From VAZQ01 sp963817135 (GTDB lineage Bacteria > Pseudomonadota > Alphaproteobacteria > Rhizobiales > Xanthobacteraceae), in NCBI GenBank assembly GCA_963817135.1, contig CAWFNG010000022.1, positions 73,130 through 137,129 on the forward strand: a DNA stretch of 64,000 nucleotides, in the 5' to 3' direction. Each line of letters opens with the position of its first letter. Within the stretch, counting starts at the first letter, position 1. The notes under the pieces are model-generated. The model had not been told where the DNA came from. It worked only from the letters and a program-made list of their open reading frames with translations, and did not search any database. Below, in pieces: positions 45,441-55,268 of the stretch. The translations under genes and the position numbers were made by a program.

Positions 45441-48400
45441 ATGCCCAAGTCGGACAATTCACTGCCTTCGGTCTTTGAACAGGCAGCGGAAGCGCACCGC
45501 CTGCGCACGGCGATCGGGGCGGGCGCATGGCAGCCGACCTATCATGAGCTCAACGAGACGGCCAACCGTCTGGCGCACGCGATGCTTGGTGGTGACGGCG
45601 GGGCGGGTGATCGGGTCGCTATCTTGATGCAGCATGACGCGCCGATGATAGCCGCCATGATCGGCGCGCTCAAAGCCGGCAGGATTGTTGTGGTGCTCAA
45701 TCCGGCTGACCCGCCCCCAAGACTCCGGGAATTGCTGCAGGACGCAGAGCCCGGTCTGATCCTGTCAGATAGGGAAAATCATCACTTAGCGCGGGCTATC
45801 AACGGTGCAGGCTGCGAGGTCAGCCAATATGACAACTGCGCGATGTCTGGCCCCCTTCGCAATCCTGACATGCGGCTATCCCCTGACAACATCGCCTTCC
45901 TTTGTTACACTTCCGGATCAGCCGCCCGTCCCAAAGCGGTGATGCGAACGCACCGCCAGGAAGTCCGAAATGCCCGGTTGCATTCCGGTGCATGGGAACT
46001 GATCGCGGACGACCGAATAGCCCTTCTGGCCTCGTTGACCGGAGGACTGGGGATAAGTATTTCGTGGAGTGCACTCTTGCACGGAGCGGGGCTCTACCCG
46101 TTCCCCACGATGGACAAAGGTTTCACCGGTCTGGCCAGCGCTCTGACCGATCATCGAATCACCATCTTTGCATCAACAGCTTCATTCTTTCGTGCCTTCG
46201 GGAGGTCGCTCGGTGACGGGGTGCGCTTTCCGCAAATTCGCGTCGTGAGGTTGAGCTCAGAGCCGGTTACGTCGGAGGATTTCAAGGTATTTCAAGCACG
46301 TTTTTCTGAAACGTCGAAATTTATCCAGACGTTTGGCTCATCGGAAACCGGCAACATCGCTCAGCTGCGGCTGCGTCAAACCGACAAAGCATCCGATGGA
46401 CGCTTACCGATCGGCCGACCGGTCGGCGGGATCGAAGTCGAGCTGTTGGACGAGCGAGGCGGAAAGGTAGTCCGCGGTCAACCCGGCGAGATTGTCGTGC
46501 GCAGCCGCTACCTCGCTGCCGGCTATTGGCGCAATCCAGAGCTCACGGCGCGACGGTTTTCCGGCGACCTCGATGGCAAAGGAACACGCCTCTTCCGCAC
46601 CGGCGACATGGGACGTATCAACGCCGACGGTCTACTCGAATTTTGCGGTCGCTCGGACGACCAAATGAAAATTCGTGGCAACCGCATCGAGCTTGCCGAT
46701 GTTGAAACCGCATTACACCGGCTGAGCAACATCAAAGGCGCCGTCGTTGAAGTCATTACAAGGTCGCGTGGGGAGCCCTTCCTTGTCGGCTTTGTCGCGC
46801 TGGGCAACGAAATTACCTGGTCTTCATCGGAGCTGCGTTTTGCCTTGAGGGCCGCCTTGCCCGACCACATGGTGCCCTCCGAATTCGTCATCCTGCTGGA
46901 ATTGCCGCTCACCCCCGCCGGTAAGATCGATCGCGACCTGCTTCGTACTAGCTATCGTCCGCAGCGCCAGCGACAAGCCAATCGGCGGCCGAAGACTGAA
47001 ACCGAATCGATGCTTATCCGGATCTGGGCCGAAGTGTTCGAACTGAACGATATCAGCGTTGATGATGACTTCTTCGCTCTTGGCGGCGATTCACTGATGG
47101 CGGCGGCGGTGGCCGCAAGGGTCCATGACACCACGGGCGTTCAGCTCAATCTTGCGAAGTTCGCCGAGCATCCGACGCTGCGGAGCCTTGCACTTGATAT
47201 CGGAGAGCTTTGCGCATCGGGGCCTGATGGCGAGCCGCCATTGGTACCCGCTCCACGTACAGAGCCCCTGCCGATGTCATTCAGCCAGGAGCGCAGTTGG
47301 AAGCTTTCACAAACTCCGACGGGTTCTGCAGCGTACACCATGGCACGAGTCTATCGAATTTCCGGGCCGCTCGATCCCGAATTGTTTCGAAAGTGCGTCA
47401 ACTATCTCGCTCGTCGTCATGACATCTTGCGCACAAGTTTCGCTCAACTGGGCGGGCATCCAGTCCAGATCGTTAATTCTTCGGCCCTCACGCCGCTGCA
47501 GTTCGTCGATTTCGGTAGCGCGAGGGAGCCGGAGGCGCAGGCCAATCTCATCTTCAGGAAGGAGGCGGCCCATGTTTTCGACTTGACCCGCACTCCCCTC
47601 CTTCGATTTTTGCTTGTTCGATTACACGAGAACGAGCACTGGCTGCTGCGCGTTTCACATCACGTCATTTCTGACAGTGTGTCTTGGGTTCTGTATTTCG
47701 ACGAGTTGGCCGTTCTCTACCGGGCTATGTTGCGCGGAGAGCCACCTCCTTTGTCGTCGTCCGCCCCGTTGCAGTATGGCGATTATGCGGCCTGGCAAAG
47801 AAAAGTCCTGAGTCGCGAAGGCAGTGGCTACCGGCAGGCGATTTTGTGGTGGAAGGAGAATCTGTCCGCAACACCGTCGGCTCTCAGGCTTCCGTTCAGG
47901 CGTGCGCAAGAAGACTCGGATGTGAGGCCTACCGACGGCATGATGTCCTGGGGAGTTGAACGCGGCATCTCACATCGGCTGAATGCCCTTAGTTCTGCGC
48001 GGCGAGCCACTCGCCCAATGGTACGGCTGGCCGCCTTTGCCGCGCTGCTCGCCAGCGAAACTTGCGAGTCCGACGTCAATATCGGAATGTATGCCTCAGG
48101 TCGCAATCGATTGCCGCTGCAGAACGTAATCGGAGACTTCACGAATATCCTTTCGTTGCGATTCCGATATGATCCGACAAAATCATTTGTGGAATGGCTA
48201 TCGATGGTTCGCGACCAGGTGGTATGCGCAGAAGCACACAGTGCGATCCCATATGAAGAGTTGTGCGATGAGCTCAAGCGCGAGGGTATTTGTCTGCCGG
48301 ACATCCAAGTAATCTTCCATGTCAGCCCTCCCCGCCAGGTGATCGAATTCGAGGGCCTGAGCTTGAGGTCGCTCGACCGCATGTGTCAATCATTCCCATG

Positions 48401-48632
48401 GGGCTTCACCGTGGAATTCGATGATCAAAATGAACAGGACGGTTGTCGTATGCTTTTCGATTCACGCATATATGACCCCATCGGGATGCGTGAATTCGTA
48501 GACCGATACAAGCGGCTGCTCGATGTCGTGTCGCGGCATCCGGAACAGACGCTGGACGAATTGGTTCTGATAAGCTGCGCGGGCCGCGCCGCACCTGTTG
48601 GGATCGAGCCGCCAACTCCATCATTTTACTAG
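45441..48632 (+). CDS. NRPS-like protein A-PCP-C (intact paralogue)
   Basis: A 1063-residue protein from ATG 45441 (MPKSDNSLPSVFEQAAEAHR); a GTG at 45363 would add 26 residues. Adenylation domain: YTSGSAARPKAV, SSETGNIAQL, YWRNPELTARRF, RTGDMGRINADG, LTPAGKIDRD. Carrier: FFALGGDSLMAA. Condensation: HHVISDS, with both His kept but Gly changed to Ser. The usual A4/A5 signatures for alpha-amino acids are not evident, so the substrate may be another carboxylate. The order A-PCP-C without a release domain suggests the condensation domain transfers the loaded group to an acceptor. It ends 15 bases before the GT61 gene on the same strand. Confidence 0.9.
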   Translation: MPKSDNSLPSVFEQAAEAHRLRTAIGAGAWQPTYHELNETANRLAHAMLGGDGGAGDRVAILMQHDAPMIAAMIGALKAGRIVVVLNPADPPPRLRELLQDAEPGLILSDRENHHLARAINGAGCEVSQYDNCAMSGPLRNPDMRLSPDNIAFLCYTSGSAARPKAVMRTHRQEVRNARLHSGAWELIADDRIALLASLTGGLGISISWSALLHGAGLYPFPTMDKGFTGLASALTDHRITIFASTASFFRAFGRSLGDGVRFPQIRVVRLSSEPVTSEDFKVFQARFSETSKFIQTFGSSETGNIAQLRLRQTDKASDGRLPIGRPVGGIEVELLDERGGKVVRGQPGEIVVRSRYLAAGYWRNPELTARRFSGDLDGKGTRLFRTGDMGRINADGLLEFCGRSDDQMKIRGNRIELADVETALHRLSNIKGAVVEVITRSRGEPFLVGFVALGNEITWSSSELRFALRAALPDHMVPSEFVILLELPLTPAGKIDRDLLRTSYRPQRQRQANRRPKTETESMLIRIWAEVFELNDISVDDDFFALGGDSLMAAAVAARVHDTTGVQLNLAKFAEHPTLRSLALDIGELCASGPDGEPPLVPAPRTEPLPMSFSQERSWKLSQTPTGSAAYTMARVYRISGPLDPELFRKCVNYLARRHDILRTSFAQLGGHPVQIVNSSALTPLQFVDFGSAREPEAQANLIFRKEAAHVFDLTRTPLLRFLLVRLHENEHWLLRVSHHVISDSVSWVLYFDELAVLYRAMLRGEPPPLSSSAPLQYGDYAAWQRKVLSREGSGYRQAILWWKENLSATPSALRLPFRRAQEDSDVRPTDGMMSWGVERGISHRLNALSSARRATRPMVRLAAFAALLASETCESDVNIGMYASGRNRLPLQNVIGDFTNILSLRFRYDPTKSFVEWLSMVRDQVVCAEAHSAIPYEELCDELKREGICLPDIQVIFHVSPPRQVIEFEGLSLRSLDRMCQSFPWGFTVEFDDQNEQDGCRMLFDSRIYDPIGMREFVDRYKRLLDVVSRHPEQTLDELVLISCAGRAAPVGIEPPTPSFY

Positions 48633-48647
48633 ACTTGGCCGTGTGCA

Positions 48648-50057
48648 ATGCCCGCCATATCGAGGCTCGCGGCTTACCTTCATCGCCAGCTATCCGGCCG
48701 GCAGCAGGCGGACGGGATCATTAGTATCGCGCGCAGGGCTGCATTCGCCGGGTGCACGCGGATCTTGCGGCTGTCGCGAACGACCGCGTTGGAATCGGAG
48801 AGCTTCGAGAACTATTGCACCCGCATTCATCCCGCGCGGGTTACATCAGGCGAAGCTCTCTTGACGGGATCGATGCGTTCGCCGCGCGTCTGGGCTCTTG
48901 CTGCACCCCCGCCAGTGCGCGATCACTCTCGCATCATCACCGTCGATGGCGTCAAGCAGCCATGGTTCGCCATTACTCCGCCGACTTACCGCTCGACGCA
49001 GCAGGCCTTTCTGCGCGTGCGATCGGCAATCGTCTATCCGCGGCCGGGTCTCGTCATGCCCGAGCCCGGCGTGGTCCTTCGCAACGATCTGTTGCTGTGG
49101 GTGCCGGATCATCGTCTCACGCCCGGCTTTGTTGATTTCGTTGATGGCAAGCTCGTTGCGCGCAAGGAAGAGCTGCATCCTCGAAGACACGTTCGCGGGA
49201 CGGTGCTGGTGCTGTGCCACGCGTTTCATCATAATTACGCACATTGGTTGTTCGACTGCCTGCCTTACTTGTTGCCCTGGCAGGAGCCGCTTCGGCAAGG
49301 TCACATGGCGGTGCTGGTACCCCCGCTGAAGGATTGGCAGCGGCGCACACTCGAGCTTCTCGGCGTGCCGGCGTCGGCAGTACTACAGGCTCCTGAGCCG
49401 TCACTCTTGTGCGACGACATGATCATTCCGGGACTGATCTCGATGGGTGTCGAGCCAATATCCCAGCCAAAGAGTTACCATTTACCTCAGCCCGGGCCAT
49501 CTGTGGTCGAAGCAATCCAAAATCTGCGAGCTGGGATTAGTCCAAAAATCCCTTCCGAGCCGCCGGAGCGCATCTATATCAGCCGACGCGGCACCGAATC
49601 ATTCCGCTGCATGCGCAATGAGGATGAGGTCGAAGCGGCCATGATACGGCTTGGTTTTGCGGTCGCGCGAGCGGAAGAGCTCACGCTCGACGAACAGATA
49701 GCGACATTCGGAGGGGTGCGCGTCATCGCTGGGCCGCACGGTGCCGGTCTGACCAATGCCGCCTTTGCGCCACCTGGCTGTCTGGTGGTCGACATTTGCG
49801 TCGAGTCGTGGGCACCACGATGGATGGCGCGTGCAACGCAACTGTTTGAGCACCATTATCTTCCCGTAGCCTTCCCGGTGGAAGCCGAACTTTCAAAACC
49901 CTTGTTTCTTGGCGATGCCATCATTGGTCAGACGCTCTTTTATACCGTGCAAACCGACGCGCTGGTCGCGACAATAACGAACGCTATGAGGAGCCTGGGC
50001 ATCGAGGGGGACAAGACCCATGATGTAAACCGTTCAGGATCAGTCAGTGGGTCATAG
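48648..50057 (+). CDS. Glycosyltransferase family 61 (DUF563) protein
   Basis: A 469-residue protein. The diagnostic segments are HHNYAHWLFDCLPYLL and, near the C-terminus, RVIAGPHGAGLTNAAFAPPG. IYISRRGTESFRCMRNEDEV lies between them, as in other bacterial GT61 proteins found in capsule and O-antigen loci. It starts at ATG 48648, 15 bases after the NRPS-like gene stop, so the two are probably co-transcribed and may act on the same product. No membrane anchor is obvious. Confidence 0.9.
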   Translation: MPAISRLAAYLHRQLSGRQQADGIISIARRAAFAGCTRILRLSRTTALESESFENYCTRIHPARVTSGEALLTGSMRSPRVWALAAPPPVRDHSRIITVDGVKQPWFAITPPTYRSTQQAFLRVRSAIVYPRPGLVMPEPGVVLRNDLLLWVPDHRLTPGFVDFVDGKLVARKEELHPRRHVRGTVLVLCHAFHHNYAHWLFDCLPYLLPWQEPLRQGHMAVLVPPLKDWQRRTLELLGVPASAVLQAPEPSLLCDDMIIPGLISMGVEPISQPKSYHLPQPGPSVVEAIQNLRAGISPKIPSEPPERIYISRRGTESFRCMRNEDEVEAAMIRLGFAVARAEELTLDEQIATFGGVRVIAGPHGAGLTNAAFAPPGCLVVDICVESWAPRWMARATQLFEHHYLPVAFPVEAELSKPLFLGDAIIGQTLFYTVQTDALVATITNAMRSLGIEGDKTHDVNRSGSVSGS

Positions 50058-50173
50058 AACCTTTCGCGGCCGGGCCGCTCAGGCCAAGTTTCGCTTAGGA
50101 TCAAATCCGGCGGCGCTCAGTGCACTCGCACTAGCTCAGAGCCTCAACATGCTGGTCATGACCCCGGGCGGCA

Positions 50174-50791
50174 TCAGTGTGATTTTCTCACCTTCGTTTT
50201 GGCGCGCGACCCACCAGGTCGAATGCGTAGCCCGTCGATGAAGACGTCGAGGAGACGCAAAACGCTGGTCTGCCAGCCAGGCTGATCGTGCATGTAGCAC
50301 ATCCCAACAAGTGCACGAAGGAGATCTTCAGGGCTGATGTCGTCGCGGATTTCGCGCGCCGCGATCGCTCGGTCCAGCAGTCCTCCGACCGCCCGCGTCA
50401 GCCGATCGAACGAATATGCGAAAAGTTTCGAGTTTTTGTACGCAGCAAGCGCAAGCGCTGCCGACATTCCCTTTTTCGTGGCAACGAACCTTACATTCGA
50501 GCGCATCCACTGCCGCAGCGCCTCGACAGGCTCCGCCTGCTGTTTCAATTGTTCGGCCAGATCGGCAAGTTGTTGCACTTCGCGACGGTACACCGCTTCG
50601 AACAAGGCTTCGCGCGTGGGGAAATGCCGGTAGAGGGTGCCGATGCCGACCCCGGCAGTTCGGGCTACGGCTTCGAGGCTCGCCTCCGCACCCCCGGCAC
50701 TGAAAACCGCTTTGGCGGCCTCAAGCACGCGCTCGCGGTTCCGAACCGCGTCGGCGCGCGGCTTTCGCGACCGATTTTCCAACTGCATCAT
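50174..50791 (-). CDS. TetR-family transcriptional regulator
   Basis: A 205-residue regulator from ATG 50791 (MMQLENRSRKPRADAVRNRE). The N-terminal helix-turn-helix has LEAVARTAGVGIGTLYRHFPTREALFEAVY, typical TetR. The C-terminal ligand-binding domain is of the type with GMSAALALAAYKNS and VGMCYMHDQPGWQ. The longer open frame to 51232 is a shadow of the divergent gene. It is divergent from the molybdenum hydroxylase operon, with 153 bases between, and probably represses that operon or itself in response to an aldehyde or aromatic ligand. Confidence 0.92.
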   Translation of the reverse strand: MMQLENRSRKPRADAVRNRERVLEAAKAVFSAGGAEASLEAVARTAGVGIGTLYRHFPTREALFEAVYRREVQQLADLAEQLKQQAEPVEALRQWMRSNVRFVATKKGMSAALALAAYKNSKLFAYSFDRLTRAVGGLLDRAIAAREIRDDISPEDLLRALVGMCYMHDQPGWQTSVLRLLDVFIDGLRIRPGGSRAKTKVRKSH

Positions 50792-50880
50792 GCCGATAGC
50801 CCAAATCTCAATAAGGGGGCTTGTAAAGCGGAGGGTGCCTCCGTATCTCTTTGGTCGAGACACGCTGACATATAGTACCC

Positions 50881-50903
50881 GTGTCGAGCGTACGGCACGA
50901 GAC
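50881..50903. promoter_or_regulatory. Candidate TetR operator in the divergent promoter region
   Basis: An imperfect inverted repeat, GTGTCGAGC then a 5-base centre then GCACGAGAC, with seven of nine arm bases pairing. It lies between the divergent tetR and hydroxylase genes, 42 bases before the start of the latter, just downstream of a TATAGT hexamer (50871-50876). Size and symmetry suit a TetR dimer. Confidence 0.35.
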
Positions 50904-50944
50904 TGAACACCCCGCCTGACCATCGCTCTTCTTTCGGAGTATTT

Positions 50945-51442
50945 ATGAGCATCCCAACCACTCTGACTGTGAACGGCGTAAAGAGAACGATCGAGATCGA
51001 TGATCCGCGCGTCACGCTGCTCGATCTTCTGCGCGAACGCCTTGATCTGACCGGAACGAAGAAGGGCTGTGACCGCGGCCAGTGCGGCGCCTGCACGATC
51101 ATCGTCGATGGACGACGTATCAATTCGTGCCTTGCGCTGGCAATCAGTCACGACGGCGCTGATATCCTTACCATCGAAGGCGTGGCACGGGGTGGCCGGT
51201 TTCATCCGGTGCAGGAAGCCTTTATTGCCCACGACGGCTTGCAGTGCGGTTTCTGTACGCCTGGCCAGATCATGAGCGCGATCGGTTTAATCCAGGAAGG
51301 TCAGGCCGGCGACGATCCAGAGCGCGTGCGCGAAGGCATGAGCGGAAATCTCTGCCGGTGTGGCGCCTATCAAGGAATCACCGAGGCTGTTCTGGAAGCG
51401 CAAAACGCAATTGGCGCGGCAAGCCGAAGGAAAGTCGCATGA
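50945..51442 (+). CDS. Molybdenum hydroxylase, 2Fe-2S subunit (PaoA/XdhC-small type)
   Basis: A 165-residue protein with two [2Fe-2S] centres. The N-terminal plant-ferredoxin motif is KKGCDRGQCGACTIIVDGRR with a later Cys (INSCLAL); the C-terminal helical domain has GLQCGFCTPGQIMS and GNLCRCGAYQGI. It relays electrons from the Mo centre to FAD in xanthine-oxidase-family enzymes. No twin-arginine signal is present, so this complex is probably cytosolic, unlike E. coli PaoABC. It overlaps the FAD-subunit gene by four bases. Confidence 0.95.
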   Translation: MSIPTTLTVNGVKRTIEIDDPRVTLLDLLRERLDLTGTKKGCDRGQCGACTIIVDGRRINSCLALAISHDGADILTIEGVARGGRFHPVQEAFIAHDGLQCGFCTPGQIMSAIGLIQEGQAGDDPERVREGMSGNLCRCGAYQGITEAVLEAQNAIGAASRRKVA

Positions 51443-52497
51443 AGACCTTCGATTACGTCAGGCCGGCAACGGTGCGTGAGGCCGTTACCGCCGCCTCGGA
51501 ACCGGGCGCTGCCTATCTGGCCGCCGGCACCAACCTCCTGGACCTGATGAAGGGGGGCGTTGCCCGCCCGAGCCGGCTTGTCGATATCAGCCGCCTTCCT
51601 GACCTCGACCGCATCGAGGAACTTCCCGACGGCGGCATGCGGATCGGAGCGCTTGTTCGCAACGCCGAACTCGCGCACGATCGGACTTTTGCCCGGCGCT
51701 TTCCGGCAGTCGCTGAGGCGCTTCTTTCCGGCGCCTCCGCGCAGCTTCGCAACGCCGCCACGGTGGGCGGCAATCTGTTGCAGAGGACGCGCTGCGCGTA
51801 CTTCTACGACATCGCAAATGCCTGCAATAAGCGCGATCCCGGTTCGGGCTGCGACGCCCGCGGCGGCGACGACAGGCTTCACGCCGTCCTGGGATGGAGC
51901 GAGAGCTGCATCGCAACCCACCCATCTGATTTCTGCGTGCCGCTGGTCGCGCTCGACGCTGTTGTCGAGGTCGAAGGCAGAGCGGGCCGGCGCGACATCG
52001 CGCTTGAAAAGTTTCACCGGCTGCCGGGAGACACGCCGGAGCGCGAGAATATGCTGGAGCCCGGCGAGATGATCGTCGCGGTGCGACTGCCGGTGGAGGC
52101 GGCGCATTTCGCAGCCCATTCCCGTTACCTCAAAGTCCGTGACCGAACATCCTACGCGTTTGCCGTTGTATCAGCCGCGGCCGCTCTGCGTGTCGAGGAT
52201 GCTACGATTTCAGCAGCGCGGCTGGCGCTTGGCGGCGTTGCCATGAAACCGTGGCGCGCGCGTGAAGCGGAACGGATCTTGGCCGGAGTCCCGGCAGACG
52301 CCGCGCAGTTCCATCGCGCCGCCGAAGCAGCGCTTGCGGCGGCAACGCCCTCCGGCAACAACGGCTTCAAGATCGAGCTCGCACGGCGGATCGTGGTGCG
52401 AGCTCTCGGGCTCGCCGCCGCTGGCACTCCTGAGCGCATGCCGGCACTTCCAGCATCCCCTTTCGCCGCCATTTCCGGAGATGTCATCCATGCCTGA
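51439..52497 (+). CDS. Molybdenum hydroxylase, FAD subunit with 4Fe-4S loop (PaoB/YagS type)
   Basis: A 352-residue CO-dehydrogenase-flavoprotein-like subunit from ATG 51439. FAD-binding segments are YLAAGTNLLDLMKGG and RNAATVGGNLLQRTR. After it comes CAYFYDIANACNKRDPGSGC, a Cys-rich loop like the extra [4Fe-4S]-binding insertion of E. coli PaoB. It accepts electrons from the small subunit and passes them on to an external acceptor. It overlaps both neighbours (ATGA before, eight bases after), so the three subunits are translated as a coupled set. Confidence 0.95.
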   Translation: MKTFDYVRPATVREAVTAASEPGAAYLAAGTNLLDLMKGGVARPSRLVDISRLPDLDRIEELPDGGMRIGALVRNAELAHDRTFARRFPAVAEALLSGASAQLRNAATVGGNLLQRTRCAYFYDIANACNKRDPGSGCDARGGDDRLHAVLGWSESCIATHPSDFCVPLVALDAVVEVEGRAGRRDIALEKFHRLPGDTPERENMLEPGEMIVAVRLPVEAAHFAAHSRYLKVRDRTSYAFAVVSAAAALRVEDATISAARLALGGVAMKPWRAREAERILAGVPADAAQFHRAAEAALAAATPSGNNGFKIELARRIVVRALGLAAAGTPERMPALPASPFAAISGDVIHA

Positions 52498-54749
52498 GAT
52501 CGCACTGACGCAGGCGCCTGCTCACGTTCGGCACGGTTCGAACATCGGACAGCCGCTCACCCGCCGTGATGGAATTCTCAAAGTCACGGGCGCCGCCCGC
52601 TATGCCGCCGACAACCATCCGCCCGGGATGCTCTACGCGGTCCTGGCGGCGAGCACCATTGCGCGCGGCCGTGTGGCTTTTCTTGATGTTGCGGCCGCGC
52701 AAGCCCATCCGGGCGTCGTCGCCGTCATGACGCCGGCCAACAAACCGGCGCTCGCTCAGGATCCGGATGAAAAGTCCAATCCTTTCATGTTTCGGCTCGA
52801 TCTATTGCAAAACGACCGCGTCCGTTACGCCAATCAGCCGATCGCCGTCGTCATCGCGGAAACGCTCGAGGCTGCGACCGAAGGAGCCGCGCTCCTGTCG
52901 CCGCGTTACAACACCGAGCCTGCGAAGGTCGAGCTGGACGCGACAGAGGGCTTCGTGCCGCCAGCCGTCGGCGTCGGAAATCCGCCGGAGATGCATCGGG
53001 GCGATGTCGCAGGCCGGTCTCGCCGCGGCTTCCAAGCAAATCGAGGCAACCTACGAAACCGCTCCCCAATATCACAACCCGATCGAGCCGCATGCGATCG
53101 TCGCCGCATGGGACGGCGATACGCTGTCAGTCGATACCCCGAGCCAAGGTCTTGCCATGGCGCAGGGACGTCTCGCCGGACTTTTCGGCATCTCGCCCGA
53201 CAAGATCCACATCCGCAGTCCATTCCTCGGCGGCGGCTTCGGCTGCAAAGGCCTGATCTCCGGCCCGCAGGTTCTCGGCATCATGGCGGCCCGCATGGCA
53301 GGCAAACCGGTCAAGCTGGTGCTTCGTCGCGAGCAGATGTTTGGTCCGGTGGGGCACCGGGCGCCGACGCGGCAGACCTTGCGGATGGGCGCCGACCATG
53401 ACGGCAAGCTGACCGCACTCGATCATCGGACGAAGACGACGTCGAGCACGTTCGACGATTTCTTCGAGCCGGCGTCCGACGCTTCGCATACGCTTTATGC
53501 GAGCCCGGCCATCGCCACATCGCATGCAGCCGTTCGGCTCGATACAGGAACGCCGCTCTTCATGCGCGCACCTGGAGAGGCAACGGGCTCAATCGCGCTT
53601 GAAAGTGCCATCGATGAATTGGCCCAGTCGTGCAGGATGGACCCATTGGCCTTTCGGCTTACGAACTATGCCGAGGTCGAGCCGATCTCCGGCAAGCCAT
53701 TCTCCTCGAAGGCGTTGCGGGAGTGCTACGCGCAGGGCGCCGAACGTTTTGGCTGGCAGCGCCGGCCGCTTGCACCCCGGCAGATGCGTGACCGCAGCGG
53801 ATTGCTGATCGGCTGGGGCGTGGGGACGGCGACGTTTCCGGCGCTCATGTTCCAGGGCCGGGCCAAAGCGGTGCTCCGCCAGGACGGCAGCGGCCGTATG
53901 GAAATTGGGGCGCACGACATGGGGCAAGGCGCCTGGACCGCGCTGGCGCAGATCGCGGCGGACAGCCTCGCGCTCGACATCGATCAAGTCGAGTTCAGAT
54001 CCGGAACCTCCGACCTGCCGGACGCCGGCATCGCAGGCGGCTCGGCCCACACCGCGACCGCCGGTATGGCGATTCACAACGCCGGTGCCGAGGTCATCGC
54101 CCGGCTTGCCGACCTCGCCACCAACGACAATCGCTCACCGCTGTTCGGCGCCGGCAATGCCGGCGTGATCGCGCGCGGCGGCCGCTTGTTCCGGCGCGAC
54201 GACGAGAGCCGCAGCGAGAGTTACTCCGACATTCTTGTTCGTGCCGGTCTCGCCGCGATCGAGGGTGAGGGGAACGGCGCAGCCGATCCGGCCGCGCAAT
54301 CGAGCTACGCCATGCATGCGCATGGCGCCGTGTTCGCCGAGGTCAAGGTCGATCCCGATCTCGGGCAGATGCGTGTAACCCGTGTCGTCGGCGCCTTCGC
54401 TGCAGGACGGATCATCAATCCGCGTATGGTGCGCAGCCAACTCTGCGGTGGAATGATTTGGGGCGTGTCGTTCGCACTCCATGAGCACGCCGTGATGGAT
54501 TCGCGGTCCGGCCGACCGATGAATCCCAATTTGGCCGAGTATTACATTCCCGTGAATGCCGATGTGCCGTCGATCGAAGCGATCCTTGTCGAGGAACATG
54601 ACCCGCACGTAAATGCACTCGGCATCAAGGGCGTGGGTGAAATCGGAATCACTGGCACAGCCGGTGCGGTCGCAAATGCAGTTTGGCACGCAACCGGAAT
54701 CCGTGTGCGCAAATTCCCGATAACACTTGATCGTTTGATTACGGTTTGA
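52490..54749 (+). pseudogene. Molybdenum hydroxylase, molybdopterin-cytosine-dinucleotide subunit (PaoC/YagR type), one +1 frameshift
   Basis: From ATG 52490 (MPEIALTQAPAHVRHG) the frame runs to a point near 53014, where an extra base in GGCCGG shifts it; the downstream frame continues GLAAASKQIEATYETAPQYH to the stop at 54749. Restored, it is about 752 residues. Cofactor segments are FLGGGFGCKGLIS and GAHDMGQGAW; the catalytic Glu lies in KGVGEIGITGTAGA. Substrates in the family are aldehydes or N-heterocycles. Everything except the single base looks intact, so a sequencing error is quite possible. Confidence 0.88.
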
Positions 54750-54943
54750 TCGCGCCGGCATGCAGACTAATTGATGCTAGGCACATGACCGGACTCGTGC
54801 GGTGCAACAAAAACGAGTCGTCCCCAGCGAGCATCGTACCCTACCACGCCGTCAGATGAGCAGCACCTTGTGCATCACAGCAATTTCGGCTTGGCGCAGG
54901 CCTTTAAGCTCGCTAGGCCATCGCAAGCCCGCAGCAGGGCGCG

Positions 54944-55230
54944 GCGAAGCAGATCATCGTGGCCAACCAGCCCGAAGACTTCGGCAGCAGTGATAAGGTT
55001 CAGGCTCGTAAGGACTACGACGAGGCGCTCCAAAGCGATCTCGCCGCCAACGGAGTGATCTACGTGTGGGCCAACATTAATGGGCTCCGCCAAAACATTG
55101 TGAACAATCCGGTTTCGTACGGCATCAAGCATGTCAATCCCGACCCGGCGGAGACGGCGTGCTCGCTACCGACCACGGGGAACATCACAACGGCCTGGGC
55201 AATAGTATGCTCGCCGAGCCAGCACCGGAC
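54944..55230 (+). pseudogene. Fragment of a GDSL/SGNH-type lipase
   Basis: A short rightward frame encodes KQIIVANQPEDFG, YDEALQSDLAANGVIYVW and NNPVSYGIKHVNPD, a pattern I associate with the middle of secreted GDSL esterases/phospholipases (GVxVxVxDxxxLxxxIxxNPxxYGF). Neither the N-terminal GDS motif nor the C-terminal DGxHP block is present. The part from 54750 to 54943 shows nothing recognizable. It is probably the remains of a gene lost between the hydroxylase operon and the phosphatase gene. Confidence 0.5.
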
Positions 55231-55268
55231 CCATGCAGCGCGAAAAAAGGCGAGCACAGATGTGAATG

